From: Opitutaceae bacterium
GTDB lineage: Bacteria > Verrucomicrobiota > Verrucomicrobiia > Opitutales > Opitutaceae
DNA: 41,311 nt
Direction of reading: 5' to 3'
NCBI GenBank assembly: GCA_024711005.1
Contig: JANJTQ010000173.1
Location: 1-41,311, forward strand
Shown: in pieces, positions 1-8,408 of the stretch
Numbering within the stretch: the stretch's first letter is position 1
Layout of the letters: each line of letters opens with the position of its first letter
Made by a program: the position numbers and the translations under genes
The notes under the pieces: generated by a model
Database searches by the model: none
The model's input: only the letters and a program-made list of their open reading frames with translations
Told to the model about the DNA's origin: nothing

Positions 1-2
1 AA

Positions 3-296
3 GGCATCGCCGGCTGGATAACACAGGCCGATATTCTGCAACCTCTGGCACCCGTCCTAACCGCCCGCAGCGACACGTTCCTTATCCGTACCTACGGCGA
101 AACCCGCAACCCCGCGACCGGCGATCTCAACGGCCGGGCATGGTGCGAGGCCACCGTGCAGCGCCTCCCCGACTACGTATCCGACGCCGAAGATGCGACG
201 ACCCCGGTGACCGCTCTCACCCGCACCGACAACCAACGCTTCGGCCGGCGATTCGTCGTCATCGATTTCCGTTGGCTCTCCCCCGAAGACATCTGA
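3..296 (+). CDS. Verru_Chthon cassette protein A, C-terminal fragment (5' end outside window)
   Basis: The reading frame is open from the window edge to TGA at 294-296 and gives 97 residues, beginning GIAGWITQADIL. The features I recognise are the run around SDTFLIRTYGETRNP, then GRAWCEATVQRLPDYV and finally NQRFGRRFVVIDFRWL. These match the end of Verru_Chthon cassette protein A (TIGR02600 type), a large protein encoded with pilin-like partners B, C and D in Verrucomicrobiota; its function is unknown. Only the tail is visible, so domains and start cannot be judged. The next gene starts 8 bases downstream, suggesting co-transcription. The family call rests on remembered motif similarity. Confidence 0.7.
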   Translation, partial: GIAGWITQADILQPLAPVLTARSDTFLIRTYGETRNPATGDLNGRAWCEATVQRLPDYVSDAEDATTPVTALTRTDNQRFGRRFVVIDFRWLSPEDI

Positions 297-304
297 TTCC
301 CGCC

Positions 305-1084
305 ATGAACTCCTATCAAATCGGCATGCTCAGGATTTTCCGCCTCGCACTCCTCCCTCTGCTTTCCTTCTGCGCAGTCGCCACGCTGTCCGCACAGCAA
401 TCCACCAAAGCCGCGCCTCCGGTCTCCTTTCGCTTCATGAGCTGGGAACAGCCGATCGGAGGTCTCTACGTCACGTCCGACGGCAAAAACTTCAGTCCAA
501 TCCACGCCCCCGCCAACAATTGGGGACGCAACCTCGATCTCTTTCTCACGTCCGCCAACAACCAGATCCTCCGCCTCTATCGTCAAGTCCAGCGCGACGG
601 CAAAACCGTTTACGACGTCGTCGCCGAGGCCCCCCTCGCCGGGGACTGTCTCGACTTTCAAATCGCGGTCCTTCGTCAAAATGGTGACACCCCCTACCGG
701 ATGATCGTCCTGCCCAACGACCCAGGCCGGTTCCAAGCCGGCACGCTCCGCGCGTTCAATTTCAGCGCGCACCCCGCCGTCGTAAAAATCAACGACACCG
801 TGGTCTCCCTCGCGCCCCTCGAATGGCGCATGGTCCCCGTTAAACCCGACCGCAAATACCGGATCATGCTGGCCGCCGCCCTGCAGGTCTCCAACGACTG
901 GATCAACGCCGGTCGTGAAATCCTCACCCTGCGCCCGGGCCACCGCGGCGAGCTCACCGTTTTCTTCACCGCCGGCAGTGTCGGCGACTACGTCGAGGCT
1001 CTGGTCCCCGGCAACTCCGCCCGCGCCCTGACCATCACCGCGTCCCAGTACGCGCCGTCGTCGCAAGATACCATGGTCAATTGA
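305..1084 (+). CDS. Secreted protein of unknown function, 259 aa
   Basis: The start at ATG 305 lies 8 bases after the preceding stop; an in-frame ATG at 326 would place the signal peptide right at the N-terminus. A hydrophobic stretch (FRLALLPLLSFCAVATL) followed by SAQQ looks like a type I signal peptide, so export is likely. The mature part is rich in beta-strand-like alternation and contains no cysteine motif or catalytic signature that I recognise. Its tight spacing behind the Verru_Chthon A fragment suggests a role tied to that cassette rather than to glycan degradation. No function is assigned. Confidence 0.75.
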   Translation: MNSYQIGMLRIFRLALLPLLSFCAVATLSAQQSTKAAPPVSFRFMSWEQPIGGLYVTSDGKNFSPIHAPANNWGRNLDLFLTSANNQILRLYRQVQRDGKTVYDVVAEAPLAGDCLDFQIAVLRQNGDTPYRMIVLPNDPGRFQAGTLRAFNFSAHPAVVKINDTVVSLAPLEWRMVPVKPDRKYRIMLAAALQVSNDWINAGREILTLRPGHRGELTVFFTAGSVGDYVEALVPGNSARALTITASQYAPSSQDTMVN

Positions 1085-1100
1085 CCGCCTTCCTCTCCGT

Positions 1101-2168
1101 ATGAAATCCCACCGCCTCCTCCTCGGCCTCCTTGCGGCCGCCGCCGCCTTTTCTTCGACGCTCTTCGGCGCCGAAATCAAGCCCACCGATCCGTCGGTGC
1201 GCTACATCGGTCGGTTCGACACGTCCGATGCTGCCGGCCCCAAGTGCTCCTGGTCCAACAGCACCGTCGCCTTCACCGTTTCCGGCGGCTCGGTCGATGT
1301 GACGCTCAAGGACACCAACAAGAGCCACTGGCAGGTCGTGATCAACGGCAAGCCCACCGAGGTCCTCGCCCTCAAGGCCGGCGAAGACACCTATCCCGTC
1401 GCCGCCAATCTCTCCCCCGGCCGCCACACCGTCGAACTCGTCAAGCGCACCGAACCGTCCCAGGGCGTCACCCAGATCACCGGTCTGCGCATCGACGACA
1501 CCGCCAAACTCCTGCCCACTCCCGCCCGTCCTCGCCGCATCGAGATCATCGGCGACTCCATCACCTGCGGCTTCGGCAACGAGGCCCCCAACAAGGAGGC
1601 GAAATTCACCGCCGCCACCGAAAACGCCTGGCTCACCTACGGCGCCGTCGCCGCCCGCGAAGTTAACGCCGACTACGTCGCCATCGCCGTCTCCGGAAAA
1701 AAACTCTGGCCCGACAACACCATCGTCTCCCTCTACGATCGCGTCCTCACCAACTCCGCCACACCCAAGTGGGACTTCGCTTCATGGACGCCCGACGCCG
1801 TCGTGATCAACCTCGGCACGAATGATTTTGCCAGGGAGAACCCCGACGAAGCCGGCTGGATCGCCGCCTACGTCGACTTCATCAAGCAAATCCAGGCCCG
1901 CTATCCCAAGGCCGTCGTGTACTGCACCCTCGGACCCATGATCAGCAACTGGCCCGGCGATCGCACACCGCGCACCGTCGTCCTCGGCCACTTCGAAAAA
2001 ATCATCTCCCAAGCCAACGCCGCCGGCGGCCGGCCCGTGCACTTCGTGGACTTCGGCACACAGGCCCAGCACCACGGCATCGGCGCTCAGTGGCACCCCA
2101 GCGTAAAGACCCACTCCCTCATGGCCGAGAAACTCGTCGCCGCCTTCAAGCGCGACCTCGGCTGGTAA
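1101..2168 (+). CDS. Secreted SGNH acetylesterase, carbohydrate esterase family 2 type, 355 aa
   Basis: The protein has a signal peptide (about residues 1-23), an N-terminal jelly-roll-like domain (about 30-135) and a C-terminal SGNH hydrolase domain (about 145-355), which is the two-domain layout of CE2 esterases. The nucleophile lies in GDSITCGFG (Ser153), the block N/G motif is NLGTND (237-242) and the catalytic His is in WHPS (His332). The residue before WHPS is Gln rather than the usual Asp, consistent with CE2 enzymes that work with a Ser-His dyad. CE2 enzymes remove O-acetyl groups from xylo-, manno- or gluco-configured sugars. The position directly before two GH5 genes suggests it strips acetyl groups so that the backbone can be cut. 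The exact substrate is inference. Confidence 0.85.
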   Translation: MKSHRLLLGLLAAAAAFSSTLFGAEIKPTDPSVRYIGRFDTSDAAGPKCSWSNSTVAFTVSGGSVDVTLKDTNKSHWQVVINGKPTEVLALKAGEDTYPVAANLSPGRHTVELVKRTEPSQGVTQITGLRIDDTAKLLPTPARPRRIEIIGDSITCGFGNEAPNKEAKFTAATENAWLTYGAVAAREVNADYVAIAVSGKKLWPDNTIVSLYDRVLTNSATPKWDFASWTPDAVVINLGTNDFARENPDEAGWIAAYVDFIKQIQARYPKAVVYCTLGPMISNWPGDRTPRTVVLGHFEKIISQANAAGGRPVHFVDFGTQAQHHGIGAQWHPSVKTHSLMAEKLVAAFKRDLGW

Positions 2169-2213
2169 GCCCTCGCCTGCCGACGCCTCGTTCTTCGTTC
2201 TCGTTCTCTTGCT

Positions 2214-2249
2214 CGTTCTCTTTTTTCCGGCAGCCCGGGAAAGAGAACG
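2214..2249 (+). other. Intercistronic hairpin in a TTCTCG-rich leader
   Basis: In the 126-bp gap between the CE2 and first GH5 genes, CGTTCTCTTT (2214-2223) pairs perfectly with AAAGAGAACG (2240-2249), with an inner CCGG/CCGG pairing. The left flank is a repetitive pyrimidine stretch of TTCTCG-like units from about 2191. There is no T-run after the stem, so an mRNA-stabilising or processing hairpin is as likely as a terminator. Confidence 0.45.
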
Positions 2250-2294
2250 GAGTAAGGGCGGGACTCCCGTCTACCCTTTCTCGTCCGTCAGGCT

Positions 2295-4124
2295 ATGCCG
2301 ATTCACCCCATCGTCCGCCTGGTCGCCACCCTTCCGCTCGCGGCCGCACTCCTCTCCGCCGGTCCCGTCAACTCGCCGCCGATGCTCGGCATCAACCTCT
2401 CGGGCGCGGAATTCGGCAACGAGTGGCCGGGGACTTTCGGACGCACCTACACCTACCCGGGCGCGGCCGATCTCGATTACTACAAGGCGCGCGGACTCGA
2501 GTTGATCCGCCTGCCTTTCCGTTGGGAACGCATCCAGCCCATCCTCGAGGAGCCGCTCGCCCCCGAGGAACTCGCCCGCATGGACGCCTTCCTCGACGCC
2601 GCCGAAACCCGCGGCATGCGCGTCGTGCTCGATATGCACAACTACGCGCGTTACCACCTCCACGGAAAATCGCGCATCATCGGCTCGCCCGAACTCCCCC
2701 GCTCCGCGTTTCGCGACGTCTGGGAACGACTCGCCGCCCACCTCAAGGACCGCGACTGCATCTGGGCCTACGGGATCATGAACGAACCGCACAGCCTCGG
2801 CGAATTCACCTGGTTGGAATCCGCCCAGAGCGCCATCGACGGTATTCGAAAACACGATACACGCCACGCCGTCCTTGTCCCCGGCGAGTTTTTCAGCGGC
2901 GCTCATCGCTGGCTTCAAGCCAGCGCGCACCTCATCAAGATCAAGGACCCCGCCAACAACCTCATCTTCGAGGCGCACCAGTATTTCGATCGCGACCACT
3001 CCGGCAAATACCGGGGCGACTACAAGGACGAGGGCGCCCGGCCGGACGCCGGTGTCGAACGCACCCGCGACTTCCTTGCTTGGTGCCGTTCCAACCAGGT
3101 GCGCGGCTTCATCGGCGAATACGGCGTGCCCGACAACGATCCCCGCTGGCTCGTCGTCCTGGATCGCACGCTCTCCCGCATGAAGGCCGCCGGCATCTCC
3201 GGCACCTATTGGTCGGGCGGCCCGTGGTGGGGCAACTACACCCTCGCCGCCGGTCCGCGTTCCTTGCACGACGAAGCTCCGCAGATGGCCGTCCTCGCCA
3301 AATACGCCGAAGGTCCCGGCACCCGCCACTGGCCCGCGTTTGTCTGGCATGGCGACGCCGATCCCCGCCGCAGCCGGCGTCCCGCGGTTGTCCCCTATCA
3401 GTCCAAAGGCGCGTTCCTGTTCGCCGATGCCGAATCCGACACCGCCGCCTTCGCCGGCGCCACCGGACTGTTCCTCAACTACACCATTCCGGAGGGCGGA
3501 CACGGTGGCGTCAGCCTTGATCTTGAAGGCGAAGGCGCGGCCCTCGCCCGCAACTTTGCCCTCGGCCACGAACTCACGTTCCACGCCAGCGGCACCAGCG
3601 GATCGTCACTCGGCCTCCTTCTTGTCACCGCCAAAGGCGTGAAGAGCGCCCCCGTGAGTCTCGCGGACTTCACGTCCCTTGACCGGAACTGGCGCGAGGT
3701 TCGCATCCCGCTGACCCGCTTCCTCACGCCGGCCTTCAACGGCGCCGATCGCATCGCCCGACTCATCATCGAAGGCCGCCCCTCCGACGGTCGCGCCTAC
3801 ACCGTGGAGATTGACGAGTTGATGGTAAAAAGCCCGCAGGCTCCCCCGATCGTCACCTTGGAAATCGCCGGTGGCGATCGTTCCCGTTTCCCCCTTCGCA
3901 CCGCGTTCGAGGTCACCGTTTCCGCCAAAGGCGCCGACGGCGGCCCCGTCGACTTCGTGGAATTTATCCTCAACGGCGAACGCGTCGCCCTCTCTCGCGA
4001 TGCCCCCCACACCGCGCGCATCACCCCGCCCGTGGCCGGGACCTACCGTCTCGCCGCCATCGCCTACGACCGCCACGGCAACCCCGCCCGCTCCCCGGTG
4101 AAAACCCTCACTCTTACCCCCTGA
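2295..4124 (+). CDS. Secreted GH5 glycoside hydrolase with C-terminal beta-sandwich and Ig-like domains, 609 aa
   Basis: A short signal peptide (about 1-23) is followed by a GH5 TIM barrel (about 28-340). The acid/base Glu164 sits in IMNEP and the nucleophile Glu275 in GEYGVP; a conserved DMHNYARY segment lines the active site. The barrel resembles endo-beta-1,4-glucanase-type GH5 proteins starting with GINLSGAEFG. Residues about 365-510 form a beta-sandwich resembling carbohydrate-binding or CIA30-like modules, and about 515-609 an Ig-like domain (VDFVEFILNGERV...HGNPARSP). It is closely related to the next gene over the barrel and both C-terminal domains but lacks that protein's N-terminal module. 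The likely job is internal cutting of a beta-glycan backbone outside the cytoplasm; the exact linkage cannot be read from sequence. Confidence 0.88.
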   Translation: MPIHPIVRLVATLPLAAALLSAGPVNSPPMLGINLSGAEFGNEWPGTFGRTYTYPGAADLDYYKARGLELIRLPFRWERIQPILEEPLAPEELARMDAFLDAAETRGMRVVLDMHNYARYHLHGKSRIIGSPELPRSAFRDVWERLAAHLKDRDCIWAYGIMNEPHSLGEFTWLESAQSAIDGIRKHDTRHAVLVPGEFFSGAHRWLQASAHLIKIKDPANNLIFEAHQYFDRDHSGKYRGDYKDEGARPDAGVERTRDFLAWCRSNQVRGFIGEYGVPDNDPRWLVVLDRTLSRMKAAGISGTYWSGGPWWGNYTLAAGPRSLHDEAPQMAVLAKYAEGPGTRHWPAFVWHGDADPRRSRRPAVVPYQSKGAFLFADAESDTAAFAGATGLFLNYTIPEGGHGGVSLDLEGEGAALARNFALGHELTFHASGTSGSSLGLLLVTAKGVKSAPVSLADFTSLDRNWREVRIPLTRFLTPAFNGADRIARLIIEGRPSDGRAYTVEIDELMVKSPQAPPIVTLEIAGGDRSRFPLRTAFEVTVSAKGADGGPVDFVEFILNGERVALSRDAPHTARITPPVAGTYRLAAIAYDRHGNPARSPVKTLTLTP

Positions 4125-4161
4125 CCTCAAGAGTTCACCGCCCCCCGCTTTCTTCCACCCC

Positions 4162-6786
4162 ATGAAAACAAAAATCCAAAAAACACACCCACGCCTCACC
4201 AGGCGTTGTTATCTACCCCGCGTCCTCGGCACCCTTTCGGCGATCGCCGCCTTGGGACTCGCAGTCGTCGCACACGCCCAGACAGCCCTCGTCAACGATG
4301 ACTTCAACGCCACGTCCCTCAACACCGGGAAATGGGCGAACGGCAGCACCAATTCGGTTGGTGTCACCACGTTTGCCAATGGCGCGATCGCCCTGGACAC
4401 CAATCTGGAGACCACGGCGCGCAACACGCTCCTAGCGCACGCGACCAACATCAATCCGTTCACCAAAGAACTCACGATCACCCTCGACGGCCTCGCGCTC
4501 GCGGGTATTCCCGCCGGCAATCCCATCTCGCTCTTCGCGGTCGTTGGTCGCCTGCCGACCGACACCGGAGGTGCCGCCACCTCAACACTCGCGGCGGCCT
4601 ACACCACGGGCGGCGGCGTGTATTACACCGGTGGCGGCACGGGCGGCGCGCTCGGCCTCTCCATCCTGCGCTACAGTAGCGGATCCATCCAACTGCAGGT
4701 CCTGGACTCCGGCGGCATAAACGGAACCGGCGGCTACGCCAACGCCCTTGGCAGCAATCGCGTGCTGAGCGCGGTTCCCTCCAAGATCGTCTGGATCATC
4801 AATGGACAAACCTCGTCCTTCACGGTCGTCTTGACCGGTGCAACCTTCACCAACGGGGCCGAAGCCGGCACCGGCACGATCACCGGCTCGTTCTCGCGCT
4901 TCACCGCCGCGACTCTGGGAGGCTCTCCGGTCGCCCGGTTCGCGATGGGCGCCTTCAACACCGGCACCGGAATCACCGATGGCGCCGCCGCCACGTTCAA
5001 CAACGTCATGGTCTCCACTCCTGCCTCATTATCCGGCCCGCCCACGATGATGGGCGTCAATCTCGCCGGCGCCGAATTCGGCGAAGTGTTCCCCGGAACC
5101 TTCAATCAAGACTACGTTTATCCCGGAGTCGCCGAGCTCGACTACTACAAGGCCCGCGGCATCGAACTCATCCGCCTGCCGTTCAAATGGGAACGCATCC
5201 AGAACACGCTTAACGGAGCGCTCAATACCGCCGAACTCGCCCGCATCGACACGTTCCTCAATCTCGCCGAGCAGCGCGGCATGCGCGTGATCCTCGATAT
5301 GCACAACTATGCGCGTTATCGGATCTCCGGCACCCCCTACATCATCGGCAGCACACAGGTGCCGCGCTCGGCCTACGCCGATGTGTGGTCAAAGCTCGCC
5401 GCACACGTCAAAAACCGCGACTGCATCTGGGCCTACGGCATCATGAACGAGCCCTACGACGTGGGAACCTACACGTGGAAGGACAGCGCCCAGGTGGCCG
5501 TGAACGCGATTCGCGCCCACGACACCCGCCACACCATTCTCCTCCCCGGAGACGCATACAGCGGCGCTCATTGGTGGCTCACCCATGGAGCCAACCTCAT
5601 CACGATCACCGATTCCGCCAACAACCTGATGTTCGAGGCGCACCAGTATTTCGACAGCAACAGCTCCGGAAAATACCTCGGCACCTACGACTCCGAGGGC
5701 GCCACTCCGACGAGCGGCATCGCCAGCCTCACCGACTTCGTGAACTGGTGTAACACCAACGGTGTCCGCGGCTTCATCGGAGAATACGGCGTGCCCGACA
5801 ACGACCCGCGGTGGATCACCACCCTCGATAACGCCCTCGGTTATCTCGCCAGCAACAACATCAGCGGCACCTATTGGGCCGGCGGTCCGTGGTGGGGTTC
5901 CTACGCCCTCTCCTCCGAGATGCGCCGCGTCGGCGAGGAAGCACCGCAAATGGCGGTTCTCATCCCCCGCGGCAGTGGTGTCGGCACCCGCTACTGGCCG
6001 CCCTATGTCTGGTACAAGGACGCCGTCTCCAGCAGCCCGTCGGGTTCCTACACCTATAACTACAAATCGAGCACCGCCTCGGTCGCGGTCAACTTCGACG
6101 ACGGCACCTCGGCCTACGGAGCCTACGACGGGGCCCGAGGTATCCGGTTTTCCTATACGGTGCCTTCAGGCGGCTGGGCCGGAGCCGGCATGCACCTCAA
6201 TGGCGGAGTCAAAGTGGCTCCCAGCTTCGAACGCAATCACGTGCTCACGTTCTACATCAAGGGCACGACCGGTTCCTCGGTGCGCGTCTTCTTCCGCGAC
6301 CTCAACGGGGTCACCAGCGCGAAGGTGAACACCGCCTCCTATGTCACCACCAGTGGTTCCTGGCAGCAGGTGCGGATCCCGCTCTCGCAATTCCTCACCT
6401 CAAGCTTCACCGGCACGGCGCGCGCCGATCGACTCGCGTTCGAAGGGCTCCCGATGGACAACACCGCCCGCGTCATCCAGCTCGACCAGTTCTCCATCGA
6501 AAAACCCGAAAGCATCTCGCCCGTCACCAGCGTGGCTTCGCCCGGAGGCACCACCTTCGCCGCGAACGCCTCGTTCACCGTCACGGCCACCGCCAGTGAC
6601 GCCAGCGGTGTCGATTTCGTGGAGTTCCTGATCAATGGCGAACGTGTCGTCGTCGACGAGACCTCCCCGTACTCCGCCACCATTTCGATCCCGGTGGCCG
6701 GTCAGCACCGGCTCACCGCGATCGCCTACGACAACCACGGCAACCCCGGCCGTTCTTCCGTCCAGACAATCACGATCAACCAATAA
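4162..6786 (+). CDS. Secreted four-domain GH5 glycoside hydrolase, 874 aa
   Basis: A long signal peptide (about 1-39, ending AHAQ) precedes an unknown all-beta module (about 41-290), a GH5 barrel (about 293-610), a beta-sandwich (about 625-775) and an Ig-like domain (about 780-874). The catalytic pair is Glu430 in IMNEP and Glu541 in GEYGVP. From the barrel onward it is a paralog of the gene 37 bp upstream, with long near-identical blocks such as LDMHNYARY and GEYGVPDNDPRW. The N-terminal module is homologous to almost all of the PEP-CTERM protein at 7291 and to the N-terminus of the esterase at 11317. The extra module probably alters targeting or glycan binding. A palindromic repeat begins directly after the stop codon. 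Confidence 0.88.
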   Translation: MKTKIQKTHPRLTRRCYLPRVLGTLSAIAALGLAVVAHAQTALVNDDFNATSLNTGKWANGSTNSVGVTTFANGAIALDTNLETTARNTLLAHATNINPFTKELTITLDGLALAGIPAGNPISLFAVVGRLPTDTGGAATSTLAAAYTTGGGVYYTGGGTGGALGLSILRYSSGSIQLQVLDSGGINGTGGYANALGSNRVLSAVPSKIVWIINGQTSSFTVVLTGATFTNGAEAGTGTITGSFSRFTAATLGGSPVARFAMGAFNTGTGITDGAAATFNNVMVSTPASLSGPPTMMGVNLAGAEFGEVFPGTFNQDYVYPGVAELDYYKARGIELIRLPFKWERIQNTLNGALNTAELARIDTFLNLAEQRGMRVILDMHNYARYRISGTPYIIGSTQVPRSAYADVWSKLAAHVKNRDCIWAYGIMNEPYDVGTYTWKDSAQVAVNAIRAHDTRHTILLPGDAYSGAHWWLTHGANLITITDSANNLMFEAHQYFDSNSSGKYLGTYDSEGATPTSGIASLTDFVNWCNTNGVRGFIGEYGVPDNDPRWITTLDNALGYLASNNISGTYWAGGPWWGSYALSSEMRRVGEEAPQMAVLIPRGSGVGTRYWPPYVWYKDAVSSSPSGSYTYNYKSSTASVAVNFDDGTSAYGAYDGARGIRFSYTVPSGGWAGAGMHLNGGVKVAPSFERNHVLTFYIKGTTGSSVRVFFRDLNGVTSAKVNTASYVTTSGSWQQVRIPLSQFLTSSFTGTARADRLAFEGLPMDNTARVIQLDQFSIEKPESISPVTSVASPGGTTFAANASFTVTATASDASGVDFVEFLINGERVVVDETSPYSATISIPVAGQHRLTAIAYDNHGNPGRSSVQTITINQ

Positions 6787-6843
6787 TGGCATAGGCACCC
6801 CCGCCCATGGGATTGAGCCTCATGGGCGGGAACGCCGATGCCA
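6787..6843. repeat. 57-bp near-perfect palindromic repeat, copy 1
   Basis: The arms TGGCAT-GGC...CGCCCATGGG and CCTCATGGGCGG...GCC-ATGCCA fold back on each other with a loop of about six bases, starting one base after the GH5 stop. A second, diverged copy lies at 6924-6976. The layout resembles bacterial REP/RAYT-type intergenic palindromes. It may also act as a 3' processing or stop structure for the GH5 transcript. No T-run follows. Confidence 0.6.
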
Positions 6844-6923
6844 CATCGATCGCGAACGCACGAGCCTGAGTTTTGACCCGGTGCAATCCTCGTGCCCGCG
6901 CGGTGAACCGAGGTCGAAAAAGT

Positions 6924-6976
6924 GGCATGGTCATCCTGCCCATGGGATCGAAACTCATGGTCAGGCTGCCCATGCC
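6924..6976. repeat. 53-bp palindromic repeat, copy 2
   Basis: The ends GGCATG...CATGCC and the inner CCATGGGAT...CTCATGG are shared with copy 1. The arms (GGCATGGTCATCCTGCCCATG against GGCATGGGCAGCCTGACCATG on the other strand) pair with a few mismatches. The core CCCATGGGAT(T/C)GA..CTCATGG is common to both copies, so this is a family and not a chance hairpin. Confidence 0.6.
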
Positions 6977-7290
6977 GCGCCGGGCGCGGAAGTGGCCAAC
7001 CCCTGCTACCGGAGAGGCTCAAGACCCGTTCAGGCTGCAATTTAATGGCCTCACTCCATACACGAGCCACTCGTGAAAAAAGCTCGTGTTTAGCAGGGAT
7101 AAACAGCCCGCCGATTTCAGCTGACGCAGGGCAAATACCCATTGACCGCGTTCTGTACTAGCATAGAACTCATCCCAGTGGATTATCCACATTCCGGCGC
7201 TCGTTACTCACGCGTCATTTGCCGAAACGGCACTCGTGCACAGCCCCCGGCTTTTACCGCCCCGCCTGCCCTCTCCCCACCCCCGCCAAC
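6977..7290. other. Non-coding stretch between two glycan-degradation transcription units
   Basis: Apart from the two palindromes upstream and a weak promoter candidate at 7142-7169, I see no convincing coding sequence here. Short frames in this stretch are composition driven, without a start context or family motifs. It probably holds the 5' regulatory region of the PEP-CTERM gene. Confidence 0.5.
7142..7169 (+). promoter_or_regulatory. Candidate sigma70-type promoter upstream of the PEP-CTERM gene
   Basis: TTGACC (7142-7147) and TAGAAC (7164-7169) are separated by 16 bases and match the -35 and -10 consensus at five and four of six positions. The site is about 120 bp upstream of ATG 7291 in the only long gap of the glycan locus, where a promoter is expected. 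Confidence 0.35.
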
Positions 7291-8217
7291 ATGAATACAT
7301 TACCCGTAGCCCCATCGCCGATCATCAGGTATTCCACCGGCCTTCGCCTTGCGATGTTCGCCGCCACGCTCGGGCTCACCACCGCCTCCGCCGCCCAGGC
7401 AGCCCTGTTCTCGGATCCCTTCGAAAGCAGCTTCCTCAACACCGCAGTCTGGACCTTGGGCAGCACGAGCTCCCTCGGCACCGCCACCGTGGGCTCCGGG
7501 AATCTTGTCCTCGACGTGAATCAAGAGACCACCAGCGCTCGCACCGCCGTCGTCACGGACGCCCATAATTTCAACCCGTTCGGCAGCCCCGTCACCGTGT
7601 CACTTTCGGGTCTCTCTCTCGGTGGCAATCCCGGCGCATCGTTCAATACGCTCTACTCCGCGATCGGACGCCTCTCGACGGATACGGGCGGCGAGGCCAC
7701 GGGCGCCTTCGCGGCCAGCTACTCCGCCGGCGGCTCTTATGGGACCGGCGGTGCCTTCGGCGTCTCACTCCTCGGTTTCTCCTCCAACTACCGTATTCAA
7801 GTTTTGGATAGCGGGTCCGACGTGGCCGTAAAACAGGTCCAGATCGCCCTGAGCGGTGCGCCGACCGGCATGAGCTACACCGTGGACGGCGTCAATGCCA
7901 CCTGGACCCTATCCGTCACCGGCGCCACCTTCACCGGAGCGTTTATCACCAACGGCCTGGAGGCGAACTTGGCGGACGCGACCACGATTAACGGAAGCCT
8001 CATCAACTTCACTGCAGCCAGCCTCGCCGCGGGCGAAGGCGTCGTCTCGCGCGTCATCCTCGGCGCCAGCAACGGCACCGGTGTCAGGGATGGAGCCATC
8101 GCCACCTTCGGCGGGGTTAATGTCGCGTCCTCCGCCATCCCCGAGCCCTCGTCCTTCGCGTTCCTCACGTCCGTCTTGGACGACGGCCCGACCATCGGGC
8201 ATCTCCGCCGGCAGTAA
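7291..8217 (+). CDS. Secreted PEP-CTERM-type protein with the shared beta-rich module, 308 aa
   Basis: The start at ATG 7291 gives an export signal ending near SAAQA; upstream in-frame starts would bury it. The body (about 35-280) is homologous to the N-terminal module of the GH5 at 4162 and of the esterase at 11317. Shared blocks are RLSTDTGGEAT, VTGATFT..F.TNG and VSRVILGA.NGTGVRDGA. The C-terminus has PEP at 284-286 followed by SSFAFLT and a terminal LRRQ, which is the order of a PEP-CTERM sorting tag. The hydrophobic segment between them is interrupted by DDGP, so the tag looks degraded. It has no catalytic domain. A cell-surface or matrix glycan-binding role is inference. Confidence 0.75.
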   Translation: MNTLPVAPSPIIRYSTGLRLAMFAATLGLTTASAAQAALFSDPFESSFLNTAVWTLGSTSSLGTATVGSGNLVLDVNQETTSARTAVVTDAHNFNPFGSPVTVSLSGLSLGGNPGASFNTLYSAIGRLSTDTGGEATGAFAASYSAGGSYGTGGAFGVSLLGFSSNYRIQVLDSGSDVAVKQVQIALSGAPTGMSYTVDGVNATWTLSVTGATFTGAFITNGLEANLADATTINGSLINFTAASLAAGEGVVSRVILGASNGTGVRDGAIATFGGVNVASSAIPEPSSFAFLTSVLDDGPTIGHLRRQ

Positions 8218-8408
8218 CTCCTCGGCAGTGCGTCCTCTCCCGCCGCCCCATCGCCAATGGCTGCTGCTCCATTACCCCGCCGATGCGCTCTCGTCACATG
8301 CGTCGGTTCGTGGCACCCGCCAGGCGTCGGCAAACCCGAATAGCCCCGCCCGCCTTCTTCCCTTCGCCGTGCTCGCCCCTGTGCGCGGTGCTCGTCCCCC
8401 CAAATAAC

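Noticed and set aside
2090-3520. Open + strand frame overlapping the CE2 end and GH5 start
   Set aside because: Arg/Pro-rich shadow frame; the overlapping GH5 frame has catalytic residues and a signal peptide.
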